The translations under genes and the position numbers were made by a program. Below, piece after piece: positions 29,166-37,792 of a DNA stretch of 64,000 nucleotides (position 1 is its first letter; every line of letters begins with the position of its first letter). The DNA comes from Mycobacterium sp. Z3061. GTDB taxonomy: Bacteria; Actinomycetota; Actinomycetes; Mycobacteriales; Mycobacteriaceae. Location of the stretch: assembly GCF_031583025.1 (NCBI RefSeq), contig NZ_CP134062.1, positions 124,001 through 188,000 of the forward strand, given 5' to 3'. Below the pieces are notes generated by a model. It was not told the origin of the DNA. It ran no database searches and saw only the letters and a program-made list of their open reading frames with translations.

Positions 29166-30359
29166 ATGCTCGAGCAGGTGGTCGTGGTCGGCGCGGGCAT
29201 AGCCGGGACGCGGGCAGCGGAAACGCTGCGACGAGACGGCTACAAGGGTGAGCTCACCATCGTGGGCGACGAACGCCACGCTCCCTACCATCGGCCGCCC
29301 CTGTCGAAGAAGTTCCTCACCGGCAAGGTGCATCGCGCGGGTATCGACATCGCTCCGCAGTTCGAGGTGGACGCCCGCGTGCTGCGCGGCGCGTCGGCCG
29401 TGGGGCTCGACCTCTCGACTAGGACCGTTCGGCTGCGCGACGACGGCCGAGACCGTTCGCTGCGGTTCGACGGACTCGTCATCGCCAGCGGAGCGGTCCC
29501 GCGTCAATGGCCGGGCGGTCCCGTCCCCGACGGGGTGATGCTGCTCCGCACGGTCGAGGATTGTCTGGCGATCCGGGAACGGCTCGGCGCTAGTCGCCGG
29601 GTCGTGGTGGTCGGGGGCGGCTTTATCGGTGCCGAGGTCGCGGCGACCTGCCGGTCGCTGGGACTGGAGGTGGCGCTGATCGAGAAGTCCGTCAACCCGC
29701 TGGTGGCGGCCCTGGGGCCGGAATTGGCACCGTGCTGGGCCGCCCTGCACCGCGAGCACGGCGTCGACCTGCGGGTGGGCGTGGGCGTCGAGGAGATCGT
29801 CGGCAACGGACACGTGGAGGCGGTTCGGCTCACCGACGGTTCGCAAGTGTCGGCCGACCTCGTCATCGTCGGACTGGGCGTGACTCCGGCGACCGACTGG
29901 CTGCAGGGTTCGGGATTGCGCGTGGATGACGGGGTGGTCTGCGACGCCACCGGCCGCGCCGATGGCGGTACCGATGTGGTGGCTGCCGGAGATGTCGCGC
30001 GCTGGTGGCATCCGCTCTACGAGCGGCATCTGCGCACGGAGCACTGGGAGGACGCCGGGCAGCAGGGCGCCGCCGCCGCTCGCACGCTGCTCGCCGGCCC
30101 CGAGGCCGCACGGCCGCACGACGAGGTGCCCTACTTCTGGTCGGATCAGTACCACGTCAAGGTTCAAATGCTCGGTGTACCAACGGATTACGACGCAGTC
30201 CAGCTGGTCGAAGGCGACCCGAACCGCTGGGAGTTCGTCACGGCCTACGGACGCGACGGCCACACCATCGCGGTGCTGGGGACCATACCGAATCGGGTGT
30301 ACGCCTACCGCGACGCCATCACCAACCGCGCTGAGTTCCCCCCGCGGCCGCCGTCCTGA
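29166..30359 (+). CDS. NAD(P)H ferredoxin reductase (FAD)
   Basis: 397-residue flavoprotein of the putidaredoxin/rubredoxin-reductase family. FAD motif VVVVGAGIAGTRAAE at the N-terminus, PYHRPPLSKKFL, the NAD-binding VVVVGGGFIGAEVA near 150, and the second FAD contact DVVAAGDVARW near 275. It transfers electrons from NAD(P)H to the ferredoxin encoded immediately upstream. ATG 29166 is preferred to the TTG three bases earlier. Last gene of the hydrolase-ferredoxin-reductase operon; it converges on the SHOCT gene. Confidence 0.94.
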   Translation: MLEQVVVVGAGIAGTRAAETLRRDGYKGELTIVGDERHAPYHRPPLSKKFLTGKVHRAGIDIAPQFEVDARVLRGASAVGLDLSTRTVRLRDDGRDRSLRFDGLVIASGAVPRQWPGGPVPDGVMLLRTVEDCLAIRERLGASRRVVVVGGGFIGAEVAATCRSLGLEVALIEKSVNPLVAALGPELAPCWAALHREHGVDLRVGVGVEEIVGNGHVEAVRLTDGSQVSADLVIVGLGVTPATDWLQGSGLRVDDGVVCDATGRADGGTDVVAAGDVARWWHPLYERHLRTEHWEDAGQQGAAAARTLLAGPEAARPHDEVPYFWSDQYHVKVQMLGVPTDYDAVQLVEGDPNRWEFVTAYGRDGHTIAVLGTIPNRVYAYRDAITNRAEFPPRPPS

Positions 30360-30371
30360 CGCCCGAGCGGC

Positions 30372-31124
30372 TCAGAGCCGGTTGAGCAGTTCGGCCTTCT
30401 TCGTGGCGAACTCCTCGTCGGAGAGGATGCCGCGCTGGTGCAGCCCGGCCAGCGACTCGATGGCTGCGACGACGGACCCCGGGTCGCCGGCCTGGTGCTG
30501 CGGCGCCGGCGCGGACGTCGGCGTCTCAGCCACCTGCTGGGCGCCGAGCTCGGTCAGGCCGGACACGTCGAAGGTGCCCAGCTGGCTGGTGAAGCTCACC
30601 GAGCCGTACCCGCCGCCGCCCTGCTGCTGTTGCACGCCGGTGATCTGGTGCTCGTCGGTATCGAACACCCTCGTGACACCGTTGACCTGGATCGCCAGCC
30701 GCCGGGTGGCCGGGAAGATGGCGTAGCGCACATCGTTCTGACCGCCGGACGAGGTGGGCACGCCCAGGTCCGCCGGCCACCAGTTGGATGAGGTGAAACC
30801 TCCCTGGGACTGCGTGGCAGCCGACGATGTGGCAGTGGCGCGAAACACCGTGGTCGAGGCGAGCAGCTGCGCCAACTCGCCGCACAGCGCGTCGACGCGG
30901 GCCTTCAGTGCGTTGTCGAACATGTTGCCGACCATCGTCATGCCGCCGCGCATCCACTGCCCGGCGCCACCGAGCTCGGGAATCGTGAACTGCGCCATCG
31001 TGCCGCCGCCGGCGTGGATGGCGAACAGCATGGCCAGAACAGCATCCCGGGAAAGCCCGTGGCGCTGCGCGATGTCGGTGATGGCGTTTTCGGCCTCGGG
31101 GGTGACCGTTGCCTGCATAGTCAT
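30372..31124 (-). CDS. SHOCT-domain protein
   Basis: 250 residues. Residues ~222-250 (LAGLHQRGILSDEEFATKKAELL) are a clear C-terminal SHOCT domain, a short helical oligomerisation module. The remainder is a conserved mycobacterial-type region without recognisable catalytic residues, containing a Gln/Gly-rich linker (QQQQGGGGYG) before a beta-rich segment. No signal peptide or membrane span is obvious. Role unknown. Divergent from the polymerase-like gene across 50 bp. Confidence 0.82.
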   Translation of the reverse strand: MTMQATVTPEAENAITDIAQRHGLSRDAVLAMLFAIHAGGGTMAQFTIPELGGAGQWMRGGMTMVGNMFDNALKARVDALCGELAQLLASTTVFRATATSSAATQSQGGFTSSNWWPADLGVPTSSGGQNDVRYAIFPATRRLAIQVNGVTRVFDTDEHQITGVQQQQGGGGYGSVSFTSQLGTFDVSGLTELGAQQVAETPTSAPAPQHQAGDPGSVVAAIESLAGLHQRGILSDEEFATKKAELLNRL

Positions 31125-31174
31125 GAATCTTTCGTTGTCGGTGCAGTGGCGAGATTACCTACTGGTACCCCGCG

Positions 31175-32551
31175 ATGCCGGTCGGCGAATCATGGCCAAA
31201 GATGAATGGCGTGAGCTTCGACGTGCGCGGACGCCTGCCGCGGGACGGTGAGCTCGCGCCCTGGCTGGCGGAGAACAGCCTGGGCAACCGGTTCGGGCTG
31301 GCGGTCGCCGCCGGCAACGAGGGCCGGCGGTCCAGGGCGGTCGCGCTGGCAATCGTCGCCGCCGACGGGGATGGCCGCTATCTGGACGTCGCCGCGTTGA
31401 CCGGCGACGACGAGGCTGCCCTGTCATCGTGGCTCGCCGACCCGGGCCCTCCCAAGGCGGTACACCTGGGCAAGTGGACCATGCACGCGCTGCGGAACAG
31501 CGGCTGGACCCTGCGTGGGGTCACCTCCGATACCGCACTGGCGGCGCACCTGCTGCGACCCGGACGGCGAAACACCGAGCTCAACGATCTGTTGGTTCAC
31601 CACATGCGTTGCGCATTGCCCGAGGAACCGCTTGAGCTGGAACTGTTTTCGGCGCGCCCGGACGAGCGTGCCGTGCGCGCGCTGATCCTGCGGGCCTGCG
31701 CGGTGCTCGATCTTGCCGATGTGCTCGACGAGGAGTTGGCCCGCATCGATTCGTCGTCCCTGATGGGGCGGGTGGAGCTGCCGGTGCAGCGGGTGCTGGC
31801 TGACCTGGAGTCCGTTGGCGTCGCCGTGGACCCCGCGCATCCGCTGTCCGACGCGCCGGACGGGCGGGTCCATGCCACGTATCGCCACACCGTGTCAGCC
31901 ACCGGCGCTCTGTCGTCGTCGCAACCGAACCTGCGTGGCGTCCACGCACGCTTCGTGGCCGGTGCCGGCTACGCGGGACTGCTGACCGCGCGCTACCACG
32001 CGCTGGAGTTGCGGTTACTGGACCACCTGTCGGGCGGCACCGGGCCCATCGTCGGCGACCGGGAGCGGACGCTGTCTCGCGCGCTGGCCTGCGGATGGAG
32101 CGCCCACGAGGTGGCGGCCGCGCTGAAGGTCTCCGTCGGTGACGCGAAAGAAGCTGTTTCGCAGTATCTTTCCGGCTCTCTGCGCGACCTGCTGGCCGGC
32201 GCCGTGGACGACGCCCGCGACCGGGGATACGCGGCCACGCTCTCGGGCCGCCGTCGCTACCTGCCCGACCTGGACAGTCCCGACCCGGTGCTGCGTGACG
32301 CCGCTGAACGGGCGGTGTGTGCCACGGTTCTGCAGGGCGGGGCGGCCGACGTCGTCAAAACCGCGATGATCACGGTCGACCAGGCCGTCACGGCCGCCGG
32401 GCTGTCCTCGCGGATGGTGGCCCAGATCGATGACCGGCTCGTGTTCGAGGTGGCGCCCGATGAGCGCGACACGCTGGAGACAATCGTCCGCGAGCAGATG
32501 GCGTGCGCCTACCAATTTGATGCACCGCTGGCTGTTTCAGTCGCGGACTAA
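31175..32551 (+). CDS. Degenerate DNA polymerase I paralogue (catalytically impaired)
   Basis: 458 residues. It tracks the C-terminal two thirds of mycobacterial PolA: the inactive 3'-5' exonuclease-like domain (residues ~40-195, with VTSDTALAAHLLRPG and ARIDSSSLMGRVELPVQRVL), then a shortened polymerase domain (ATYRHTVSATGALSSSQPNL, RRYLPDLDS, VLQGGAADVVK). The 5' nuclease domain is missing, most of the thumb is lost after residue 220, and the fingers are trimmed. Motif A (DYSQIELR in PolA) reads RYHALELR, replacing the metal-binding Asp with Arg273. Motif C (VHDE) reads IDDR. The O-helix Lys/Tyr pattern is lost. The frame is open and codon use normal, so it is probably expressed in some non-polymerising role. 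Start uncertain (ATG 31175 or 31202). Confidence 0.8.
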   Translation: MPVGESWPKMNGVSFDVRGRLPRDGELAPWLAENSLGNRFGLAVAAGNEGRRSRAVALAIVAADGDGRYLDVAALTGDDEAALSSWLADPGPPKAVHLGKWTMHALRNSGWTLRGVTSDTALAAHLLRPGRRNTELNDLLVHHMRCALPEEPLELELFSARPDERAVRALILRACAVLDLADVLDEELARIDSSSLMGRVELPVQRVLADLESVGVAVDPAHPLSDAPDGRVHATYRHTVSATGALSSSQPNLRGVHARFVAGAGYAGLLTARYHALELRLLDHLSGGTGPIVGDRERTLSRALACGWSAHEVAAALKVSVGDAKEAVSQYLSGSLRDLLAGAVDDARDRGYAATLSGRRRYLPDLDSPDPVLRDAAERAVCATVLQGGAADVVKTAMITVDQAVTAAGLSSRMVAQIDDRLVFEVAPDERDTLETIVREQMACAYQFDAPLAVSVAD

Positions 32552-32656
32552 CTCCCCTCACCTTCAACCTATACCTGACCGGGGGGCTTGCGGCAAGACC
32601 CGGGGCATGCCGCAAAATCGCTGAGCTAAGCCAAAACTCAGCGAAACGGGGGAAGT

Positions 32657-34177
32657 GTGAGAAGCGAGCATGCGGTCGTCGTCGTGGGCGCCGGACCGAC
32701 CGGCCTGATGCTGGCAGCCGAATTGGCGCTGGCCGGAATCGATGTCGCCATCGTCGAACGACGCACGGATCAGGCCCTGGTCGGCGCCCGCGCGGGCGGT
32801 CTGCATTCACGCACCATCGAGATCCTCGACCAGCGCGGCGTGGCCGACCGGTTCATCGAGCAGGGCGAAGTGGCCCAGTTGGCCGGGTTCTCGCAGATCC
32901 GCCTGGACATCAGCGACTTTCCCACTCGGCACCCCTACGGACTTGCGTTGTGGCAGAGCCATATCGAGCGGCTCCTGGCTGAGTGGGTGGACGAGCTCGC
33001 GGTCCGCGTCTATCGCGGTCACGAGGTCGGGAGCATCTCCCAAGGCGAGGCCGGTGTCCAGGTGCGGCTTACCGACGGGGGAGTGCTACGGGCCGAGTTC
33101 CTGGTGGGGTGCGACGGCGGACGCAGTGCGGTGCGCAAGGCGGCCGGCATCCCCTTCGAGGGCTGGGAGCCCACCGCGAGCTACTTACTCGCCGAGGCCG
33201 AAATCGGCTCTGGCGCAACGCAGGAACCGGAATGGGGCATTCGGCACGACGAGCTCGGTGTCCATGCGATCAGCAGGACCGGTGAGGGTGGGCCGGTCAG
33301 GGTCATGGTGACCGAGCGCCACCTCGGGGCAACGGGCGAACCCACGTTGGGCGACCTGAGCCGGGCAATGATCGACGTTTACCGAACGGACTACGGAATC
33401 CACAGTCCCGCTTGGATTTCCCGATTCACCGACGCGGCCCGCCAGGCCTCCGTGTACCGGAGGGGGAGGGTGCTGCTGGCCGGCGACGCGGCCCACGTAC
33501 ATCACCCTATCGGCGGGCAGGGGCTCAACACGGGGATGCAGGACGCGGTGAATCTGGGATGGAAACTCGCGGCAGTGGTCAGTGGGACGTCGCCCGACAA
33601 TCTGCTGGACAGCTACCACGACGAACGGCACCCGGTCGCCGCGCGTGTGCTGCGCAACGCGATGGCCCAGATGGCGCTGCTGCGCACGGATGACCGCACC
33701 ACGGCACTGCGCGAGACTACCGCCGAACTCCTCGGCATGGAGGAGCCCCGGAAACGATTCGCCGCCATGATGTCTGGTCTGGACATCCGCTACGAGCTCG
33801 GTGACGGACATCCGTTGCTGGGTCGGCGGATGCCCGACCTCGACCTGGTCGGTACCGGCCGGCGAGTCTTCGAACTGCTGCACCAGGCCAAGCCGGTGCT
33901 GCTGAACCTCGGCGAACCCGGCCGCATCGACATCGCCGGCTGGGCCGACCGGGTCCTGCTGGTGGATGCGAAACATGATGGCAACTGCGAGCTTCCGGCG
34001 CTGGGTGCCGTCGCCGTTCCCGGCGCCGTACTGATCAGGCCGGACGGACACGTCGCGTGGGCCGCGGACGCGCCGTACGACGGCCTGGCGGCCGCCCTCA
34101 CCACCTGGTTCGGCGCGCGCAATGCCGAGCCGGGAATGGACGGGTCGAGCGGACGTGTTCAACTTGGTTATGGCTGA
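32657..34177 (+). CDS. FAD-dependent aromatic/phenol-type monooxygenase
   Basis: 506-residue class A flavoprotein hydroxylase, of the group containing aromatic hydroxylases and rifampicin monooxygenase. Dinucleotide motif VVVVGAGPTGLMLAAELAL at the N-terminus, the DG motif in CDGGRSAVRKAAGI (~155), the GD motif LLAGDAAHVHHPIGGQGLNTGMQDA (~275), and a C-terminal thioredoxin-like domain (~390-500). GTG 32657 follows GGGGGAAG with very short spacing. Substrate unknown. The 3' end overlaps the Ddn-like gene by 8 bases, suggesting co-expression. Confidence 0.9.
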   Translation: MRSEHAVVVVGAGPTGLMLAAELALAGIDVAIVERRTDQALVGARAGGLHSRTIEILDQRGVADRFIEQGEVAQLAGFSQIRLDISDFPTRHPYGLALWQSHIERLLAEWVDELAVRVYRGHEVGSISQGEAGVQVRLTDGGVLRAEFLVGCDGGRSAVRKAAGIPFEGWEPTASYLLAEAEIGSGATQEPEWGIRHDELGVHAISRTGEGGPVRVMVTERHLGATGEPTLGDLSRAMIDVYRTDYGIHSPAWISRFTDAARQASVYRRGRVLLAGDAAHVHHPIGGQGLNTGMQDAVNLGWKLAAVVSGTSPDNLLDSYHDERHPVAARVLRNAMAQMALLRTDDRTTALRETTAELLGMEEPRKRFAAMMSGLDIRYELGDGHPLLGRRMPDLDLVGTGRRVFELLHQAKPVLLNLGEPGRIDIAGWADRVLLVDAKHDGNCELPALGAVAVPGAVLIRPDGHVAWAADAPYDGLAAALTTWFGARNAEPGMDGSSGRVQLGYG

Positions 34178-34592
34178 AAACGTTGAGCTGAGCCCCACGG
34201 ATTGGGTACGCGAGCAGACCGAGCGGATTCTGCGGCAGGGCACCACCGACGGGGTCGAAATCTTCGACAAACCCGTCGTCCTGCTTACCATGACCGGCGC
34301 GAAGTCCGGTAAGAAGCGCTACGTGCCCCTGATGCGCGTCGAACACGACGGCCGCTACGCGATCGTCGCGTCCAAGGGCGGCGCGCCCGAACATCCGGCC
34401 TGGTACCACAACGTCAAGGCCAATCCCGCGCTGACCGTGCAGGACGGGGAGAACGTGCACAGTCTCACCGCACGCGAACTCGACGGCTCCGAGCGTGAGG
34501 AGTGGTGGCGGCGCGCTGTCGAGGCCTACCCGCCCTACGCCGAGTACCAGACGAAGACGACCAGGCAGATCCCGGTCTTCGTGCTGGAGTGA
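34170..34592 (+). CDS. Ddn-like nitroreductase family protein (F420-type)
   Basis: 140 residues. The core LTMTGAKSGKKRYVPLMRVEHDGRYAIVASKGGAPEHPAWYHN is characteristic of the deazaflavin (F420)-dependent nitroreductase/quinone reductase family first known from Ddn; most members reduce quinone-like substrates with F420H2. A single split-beta-barrel domain of normal length. ATG 34170 overlaps the monooxygenase stop; an in-frame ATG at 34122 would add 16 residues deep in the upstream gene. The pairing with a flavin hydroxylase suggests a two-step redox function, which is inference. Confidence 0.9.
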   Translation: MAENVELSPTDWVREQTERILRQGTTDGVEIFDKPVVLLTMTGAKSGKKRYVPLMRVEHDGRYAIVASKGGAPEHPAWYHNVKANPALTVQDGENVHSLTARELDGSEREEWWRRAVEAYPPYAEYQTKTTRQIPVFVLE

Positions 34593-34594
34593 TA

Positions 34595-34613
34595 GGCGCA
34601 CGGCCGGTGCGCC
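34595..34613. terminator. Likely terminator hairpin after the Ddn-like gene
   Basis: Perfect 7-bp arms GGCGCAC and GTGCGCC with a 5-base loop, three bases after the stop codon, followed by GTTTG. No long U tract, as is common in mycobacteria. Beyond it, 34614-34820 holds no gene I can support. Confidence 0.55.
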
Positions 34614-34820
34614 GTTTGCGTGACACTGACATCAGGCACACAACACGCCGTGGGGGCTGTGCGCAGTTTCAATCTCGACGGTGTCGTGCTGGAGTGACGG
34701 TGCCGGTTTCGCGCCTCTCGGCAAGTGGTCGCTCGAAGCGACGATTCTGGTGTGGTACCCGGGGGAAGTATCCGGCACCGTCGCGATGAGTAACAACGCG
34801 AACCAGCGCGGATATTCCGG

Positions 34821-35768
34821 TTGGCTGGGACGGCGGCACCTGTTCTAATAACCCCCATCGTTAGCGTCCGTCCACGAGGGATCCCACTGCCGCGGCTGCC
34901 GAAGGTGCCCGCGCTGGCACCCGTTGCGCAGCTGCCGGAAGGGTTCGTCGTCGACCTGCCCGGTCGGGGCAGCACCTACGTTCTCGACTCCGGTCCCAGC
35001 GAGGGACCGACCTACATCCTGCTGCACTCCCTGGCCTGTACCGGCCTGATGACGTGGTATCCCGCGCTGGACGTGGTGCGCGAATTCGGCCGGGTGGTGA
35101 TCTTCGACCAGCGATGCCATGGCCAGGGCATCTCGCCGCCCCGGATGCTGTTCGAAGACTGCGCTGACGATGTGGTGGCACTGGCCGACGTACTCGATAT
35201 CCCCAGCTTCGTGCCGGTCGGCTACTCGATGGGGTCACTGATCGCTCAGCTGGTGTGGCGGCGCCACCGCGAGAGGGTCGACGGGTTGGTGCTGTGCGCC
35301 GCGACCGCGGCCGTGAGCCGCGCCCGCTACGAGCGCGTGGCCACCGGGCTGTTCGCGGCCCTGATCGAGACTCTCACCCCCGCACCCCGCCGCGGCGGAC
35401 CGGCGGCCGCCGTGCCCACCGGGCTGTTCGCCGACTATCAGTGGGTGCTGGGCCAGGCTCGTGCCACGTCACCGGGTGGCATTACTCGCGCGATCGCCGA
35501 GGTGGTGCGCTTCGACTCGACCTCCTGGGTCGGCGACATCGACGTTCCGACGGCGGTCGTGGTGACGATGAAAGACCGTGCCTTCGGCGTACAGCGGCAG
35601 AAGTGGTTGGCTGAGCGCATTCGGGACGCTGAGATGGTCCCGGTGGACGCCGGCCACGCCGGGTGCACACTGCAGCCGGCCGCCTTCGTCCCGGGGCTCG
35701 CGAAGGCGATCGAATCGGTCCACCACCGGCTCCCCGCACCCGAGTGCGCCACGCGGGCGGCCAGATAG
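34821..35768 (+). CDS. Alpha/beta hydrolase
   Basis: 315 residues. Motifs in order: oxyanion-hole LLHSLACTG, nucleophile elbow GYSMGS, acid Asp in VTMKDRAF, and catalytic His in DAGHAGC, an intact Ser-Asp-His triad. Sequence style resembles 3-oxoadipate enol-lactonase-like hydrolases, but substrate cannot be assigned. The start is uncertain: TTG 34821 is the first possible, GTG 34905 is an alternative, and neither has a clear ribosome site. The stop is 13 bases before the WS/DGAT start, so the two are probably one operon. Confidence 0.88.
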   Translation: MAGTAAPVLITPIVSVRPRGIPLPRLPKVPALAPVAQLPEGFVVDLPGRGSTYVLDSGPSEGPTYILLHSLACTGLMTWYPALDVVREFGRVVIFDQRCHGQGISPPRMLFEDCADDVVALADVLDIPSFVPVGYSMGSLIAQLVWRRHRERVDGLVLCAATAAVSRARYERVATGLFAALIETLTPAPRRGGPAAAVPTGLFADYQWVLGQARATSPGGITRAIAEVVRFDSTSWVGDIDVPTAVVVTMKDRAFGVQRQKWLAERIRDAEMVPVDAGHAGCTLQPAAFVPGLAKAIESVHHRLPAPECATRAAR

Positions 35769-35781
35769 GGAAGGCGGGCCG

Positions 35782-37188
35782 GTGAAGCGACTCAGCGGTT
35801 GGGATGTGCTGATGCTGGCCAGCGAGACGCCCAACGTGCATCAGCACACCCTGAAGGTGGCGGTGGTCGACACCAGCGGCTTCGAGGGCGTGCCGACCTT
35901 TGACGCGTTCCGCGAGGTGTTCCGGGCCCGGCTGCCGGTGCTGGAGCCGATGCACTACCAGCTGGTGACGACGCCCTTCCATCTGCACCGCCCGGTCTGG
36001 CATGAGGACGCCGACCTCGACCTCGACTACCACCTGCAGCGGGTCGAGGTGCCCGCACCCGGCGGACGACGCGAACTCGACGCCGTCATCGGCCGCGTGG
36101 CCAGCACGCCGCTGGACCGCAGCCGCCCGCTGTGGCAGTTCTATTTCGCCGAGGGGCTCTCTGATCAGCGCATCGCGGTGATCGGCAAGATCCATCACGT
36201 GCTGGCCGACGGCGTCGCCTCGGCGAACCTGATGGCGCGCACCTTGCAGTGGTCCGATGTGACGCCTGATCAGACCGGAACGGCCTTCGCCCCGCCGCGG
36301 ACCCGGGACGTGGTGCGATTCGCCGCCCACGACCACCTCGCCCGCGTCCGGACCCTGCCGTCAGCGGTGCGCGACGGAGTCGTCGGCGCCTACCGGCTGC
36401 AGCGCCGCGCACGGCAGCGGTTGACGCACCCTGATCTGGCGGCCCGGTTCGATCCACCACCGACGTTCCTCAACCACAAGCTCTCGCCGGGACGGACCTT
36501 CGCCAGCGGTGTGCTGCCGCTCGCGGAGGTCAAAGCGGTCAGCAAGAGGCTGGAAGTGACCATCAACGATCTGGTGCTCACCGTCACGGCAGGAGCCCTG
36601 CGCCGTCTGTTGCTGAACTACGGCGAACCCACCGACCGGCCGCTGATCGCTTCGATACCCACCGCCACCGACACCTCGCCGGACCGGATCGCGGGTAATG
36701 CCCTGGCCACGATGCTGGTCTCGCTGCCCGTGCACGTCAGCGACCCGAAGGAACGCCTGGACCTGATCCGCACCTCCACGCGCATCGCCAAGGAAGATCA
36801 TCAACTGCTCGGACCCACCCTGGTTGGCCGTTGGCTGGAGTTCATCCCGCCCACCCTCACCCGCGCCACATTCGGGTGGATGTCACGACGCGAGGCACCC
36901 AATCAGCTGTTCAACCTGATCGTCTCCAACGTGCCCGGCCCGCGTGAACGCGGCCACATCGCCGGGGCCGTGGTGACCGACTTCTATTCCGTCGGACCGC
37001 TTGCCGCCGGCTCGGCCCTGAACATCACTGTCTGGAGTTATGTCGACCAGCTGAGTGTCTCGGTACTGTCCGACGACGCGACTCTGAAAGACACCCACGA
37101 GGTGACCGACGCGTTCGTCGCCGCGTTCGCCGAGTTGCGTCAGCGACAGGAAGGCAACGGCGGCATTTCCGCGGCGTCGGCGGGCTAG
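35782..37188 (+). CDS. Wax ester synthase / diacylglycerol acyltransferase (WS/DGAT)
   Basis: 468 residues, full-length for the family that makes triacylglycerol or wax esters from acyl-CoA. N-terminal RLSGWDVLMLASETP, active-site HHVLADG (His138/His139), and the C-terminal signature NLIVSNVPGPRE with the following SVGPL segment. Normally membrane-peripheral at lipid droplets. GTG 35782 follows GAAGGCGGG and is the only start that keeps the family N-terminus. Co-transcribed with the upstream hydrolase by spacing. Mycobacteria carry many paralogues, so no specific symbol is given. Confidence 0.93.
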   Translation: MKRLSGWDVLMLASETPNVHQHTLKVAVVDTSGFEGVPTFDAFREVFRARLPVLEPMHYQLVTTPFHLHRPVWHEDADLDLDYHLQRVEVPAPGGRRELDAVIGRVASTPLDRSRPLWQFYFAEGLSDQRIAVIGKIHHVLADGVASANLMARTLQWSDVTPDQTGTAFAPPRTRDVVRFAAHDHLARVRTLPSAVRDGVVGAYRLQRRARQRLTHPDLAARFDPPPTFLNHKLSPGRTFASGVLPLAEVKAVSKRLEVTINDLVLTVTAGALRRLLLNYGEPTDRPLIASIPTATDTSPDRIAGNALATMLVSLPVHVSDPKERLDLIRTSTRIAKEDHQLLGPTLVGRWLEFIPPTLTRATFGWMSRREAPNQLFNLIVSNVPGPRERGHIAGAVVTDFYSVGPLAAGSALNITVWSYVDQLSVSVLSDDATLKDTHEVTDAFVAAFAELRQRQEGNGGISAASAG

Positions 37189-37286
37189 CGGTTTACCGCG
37201 GCAAAGCATCGGGTAATTCCGTGGGCAACGTTCTGAAACGATGTGCGTCAGTGTGCGGTGGTCTGAAACCGCCGCAAGAGGGACCA

Positions 37287-37784
37287 ATGATGAATGCCAA
37301 GCACCGCCTGAGCGAGCCGCGACCGCCGCGGCCGTTGCTGCCTGGCAAATATGCGCGACCAGAAAGAAACAGGATTTCCGGTGCCCTGTTGCGGGCATGC
37401 GGTATCGCTTTCGGTTCGCTGATTGTGGCGGCGGCGTTGGCCGCGTTCGTGGTGAACGCGGTCGGATCCGGGCACATACCGCCGGATGCTGCCGACCAGC
37501 ACGTCAGCCAGGAAGGCACGTTGATCGCGGTGTCGGCGGGCTCGGTCACCGCGCGCAGCCGTGACGGGATCACCCGAACTTATCTGGTCACTCCACAGAC
37601 CGCGGTCATCACCAGGGCCGGGAGCCAGTTCGCGGTGAACGACGAAGTGGACATCATCGGAACCATCCAGAACGGAACCGCACTGGCCACCGCGGTGGCC
37701 CACCGCGACCTCGGGCACGGGGGCGGTCCGCCGATGGATTACGTTGCAGGCCAACCTGTTAGCGGCGCGCTGGACAGCAACTGA
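37287..37784 (+). CDS. Single-pass membrane/secreted protein with OB-like C-terminal domain
   Basis: 165 residues. Basic, proline-rich N-terminus (~1-30), one transmembrane segment (~34-56), then an exported domain of ~95 residues with alternating beta pattern (EGTLIAVSAGSVTARSRDG, YLVTPQTAVITRAG, NDEVDIIGTI) resembling DUF5666-type domains. ATG 37287 or 37290 follows GAGGG (37278-37282); an upstream GTG at 37221 lacks this. No function known. Separated by 8 bases from the folate-reductase-like gene, so possibly co-transcribed. Confidence 0.75.
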   Translation: MMNAKHRLSEPRPPRPLLPGKYARPERNRISGALLRACGIAFGSLIVAAALAAFVVNAVGSGHIPPDAADQHVSQEGTLIAVSAGSVTARSRDGITRTYLVTPQTAVITRAGSQFAVNDEVDIIGTIQNGTALATAVAHRDLGHGGGPPMDYVAGQPVSGALDSN

Positions 37785-37792
37785 GTACCGCG

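Noticed and set aside
28074-30263. 729-codon open frame on the minus strand across the hydrolase, ferredoxin and reductase genes
   Set aside because: Spans three well-supported plus-strand genes and has no recognisable domain; codon-bias shadow.
30368-30380. CGGCTC-A-GAGCCG palindrome as a terminator between convergent genes
   Set aside because: One-base loop cannot form a hairpin, and it overlaps the coding end of the SHOCT gene.
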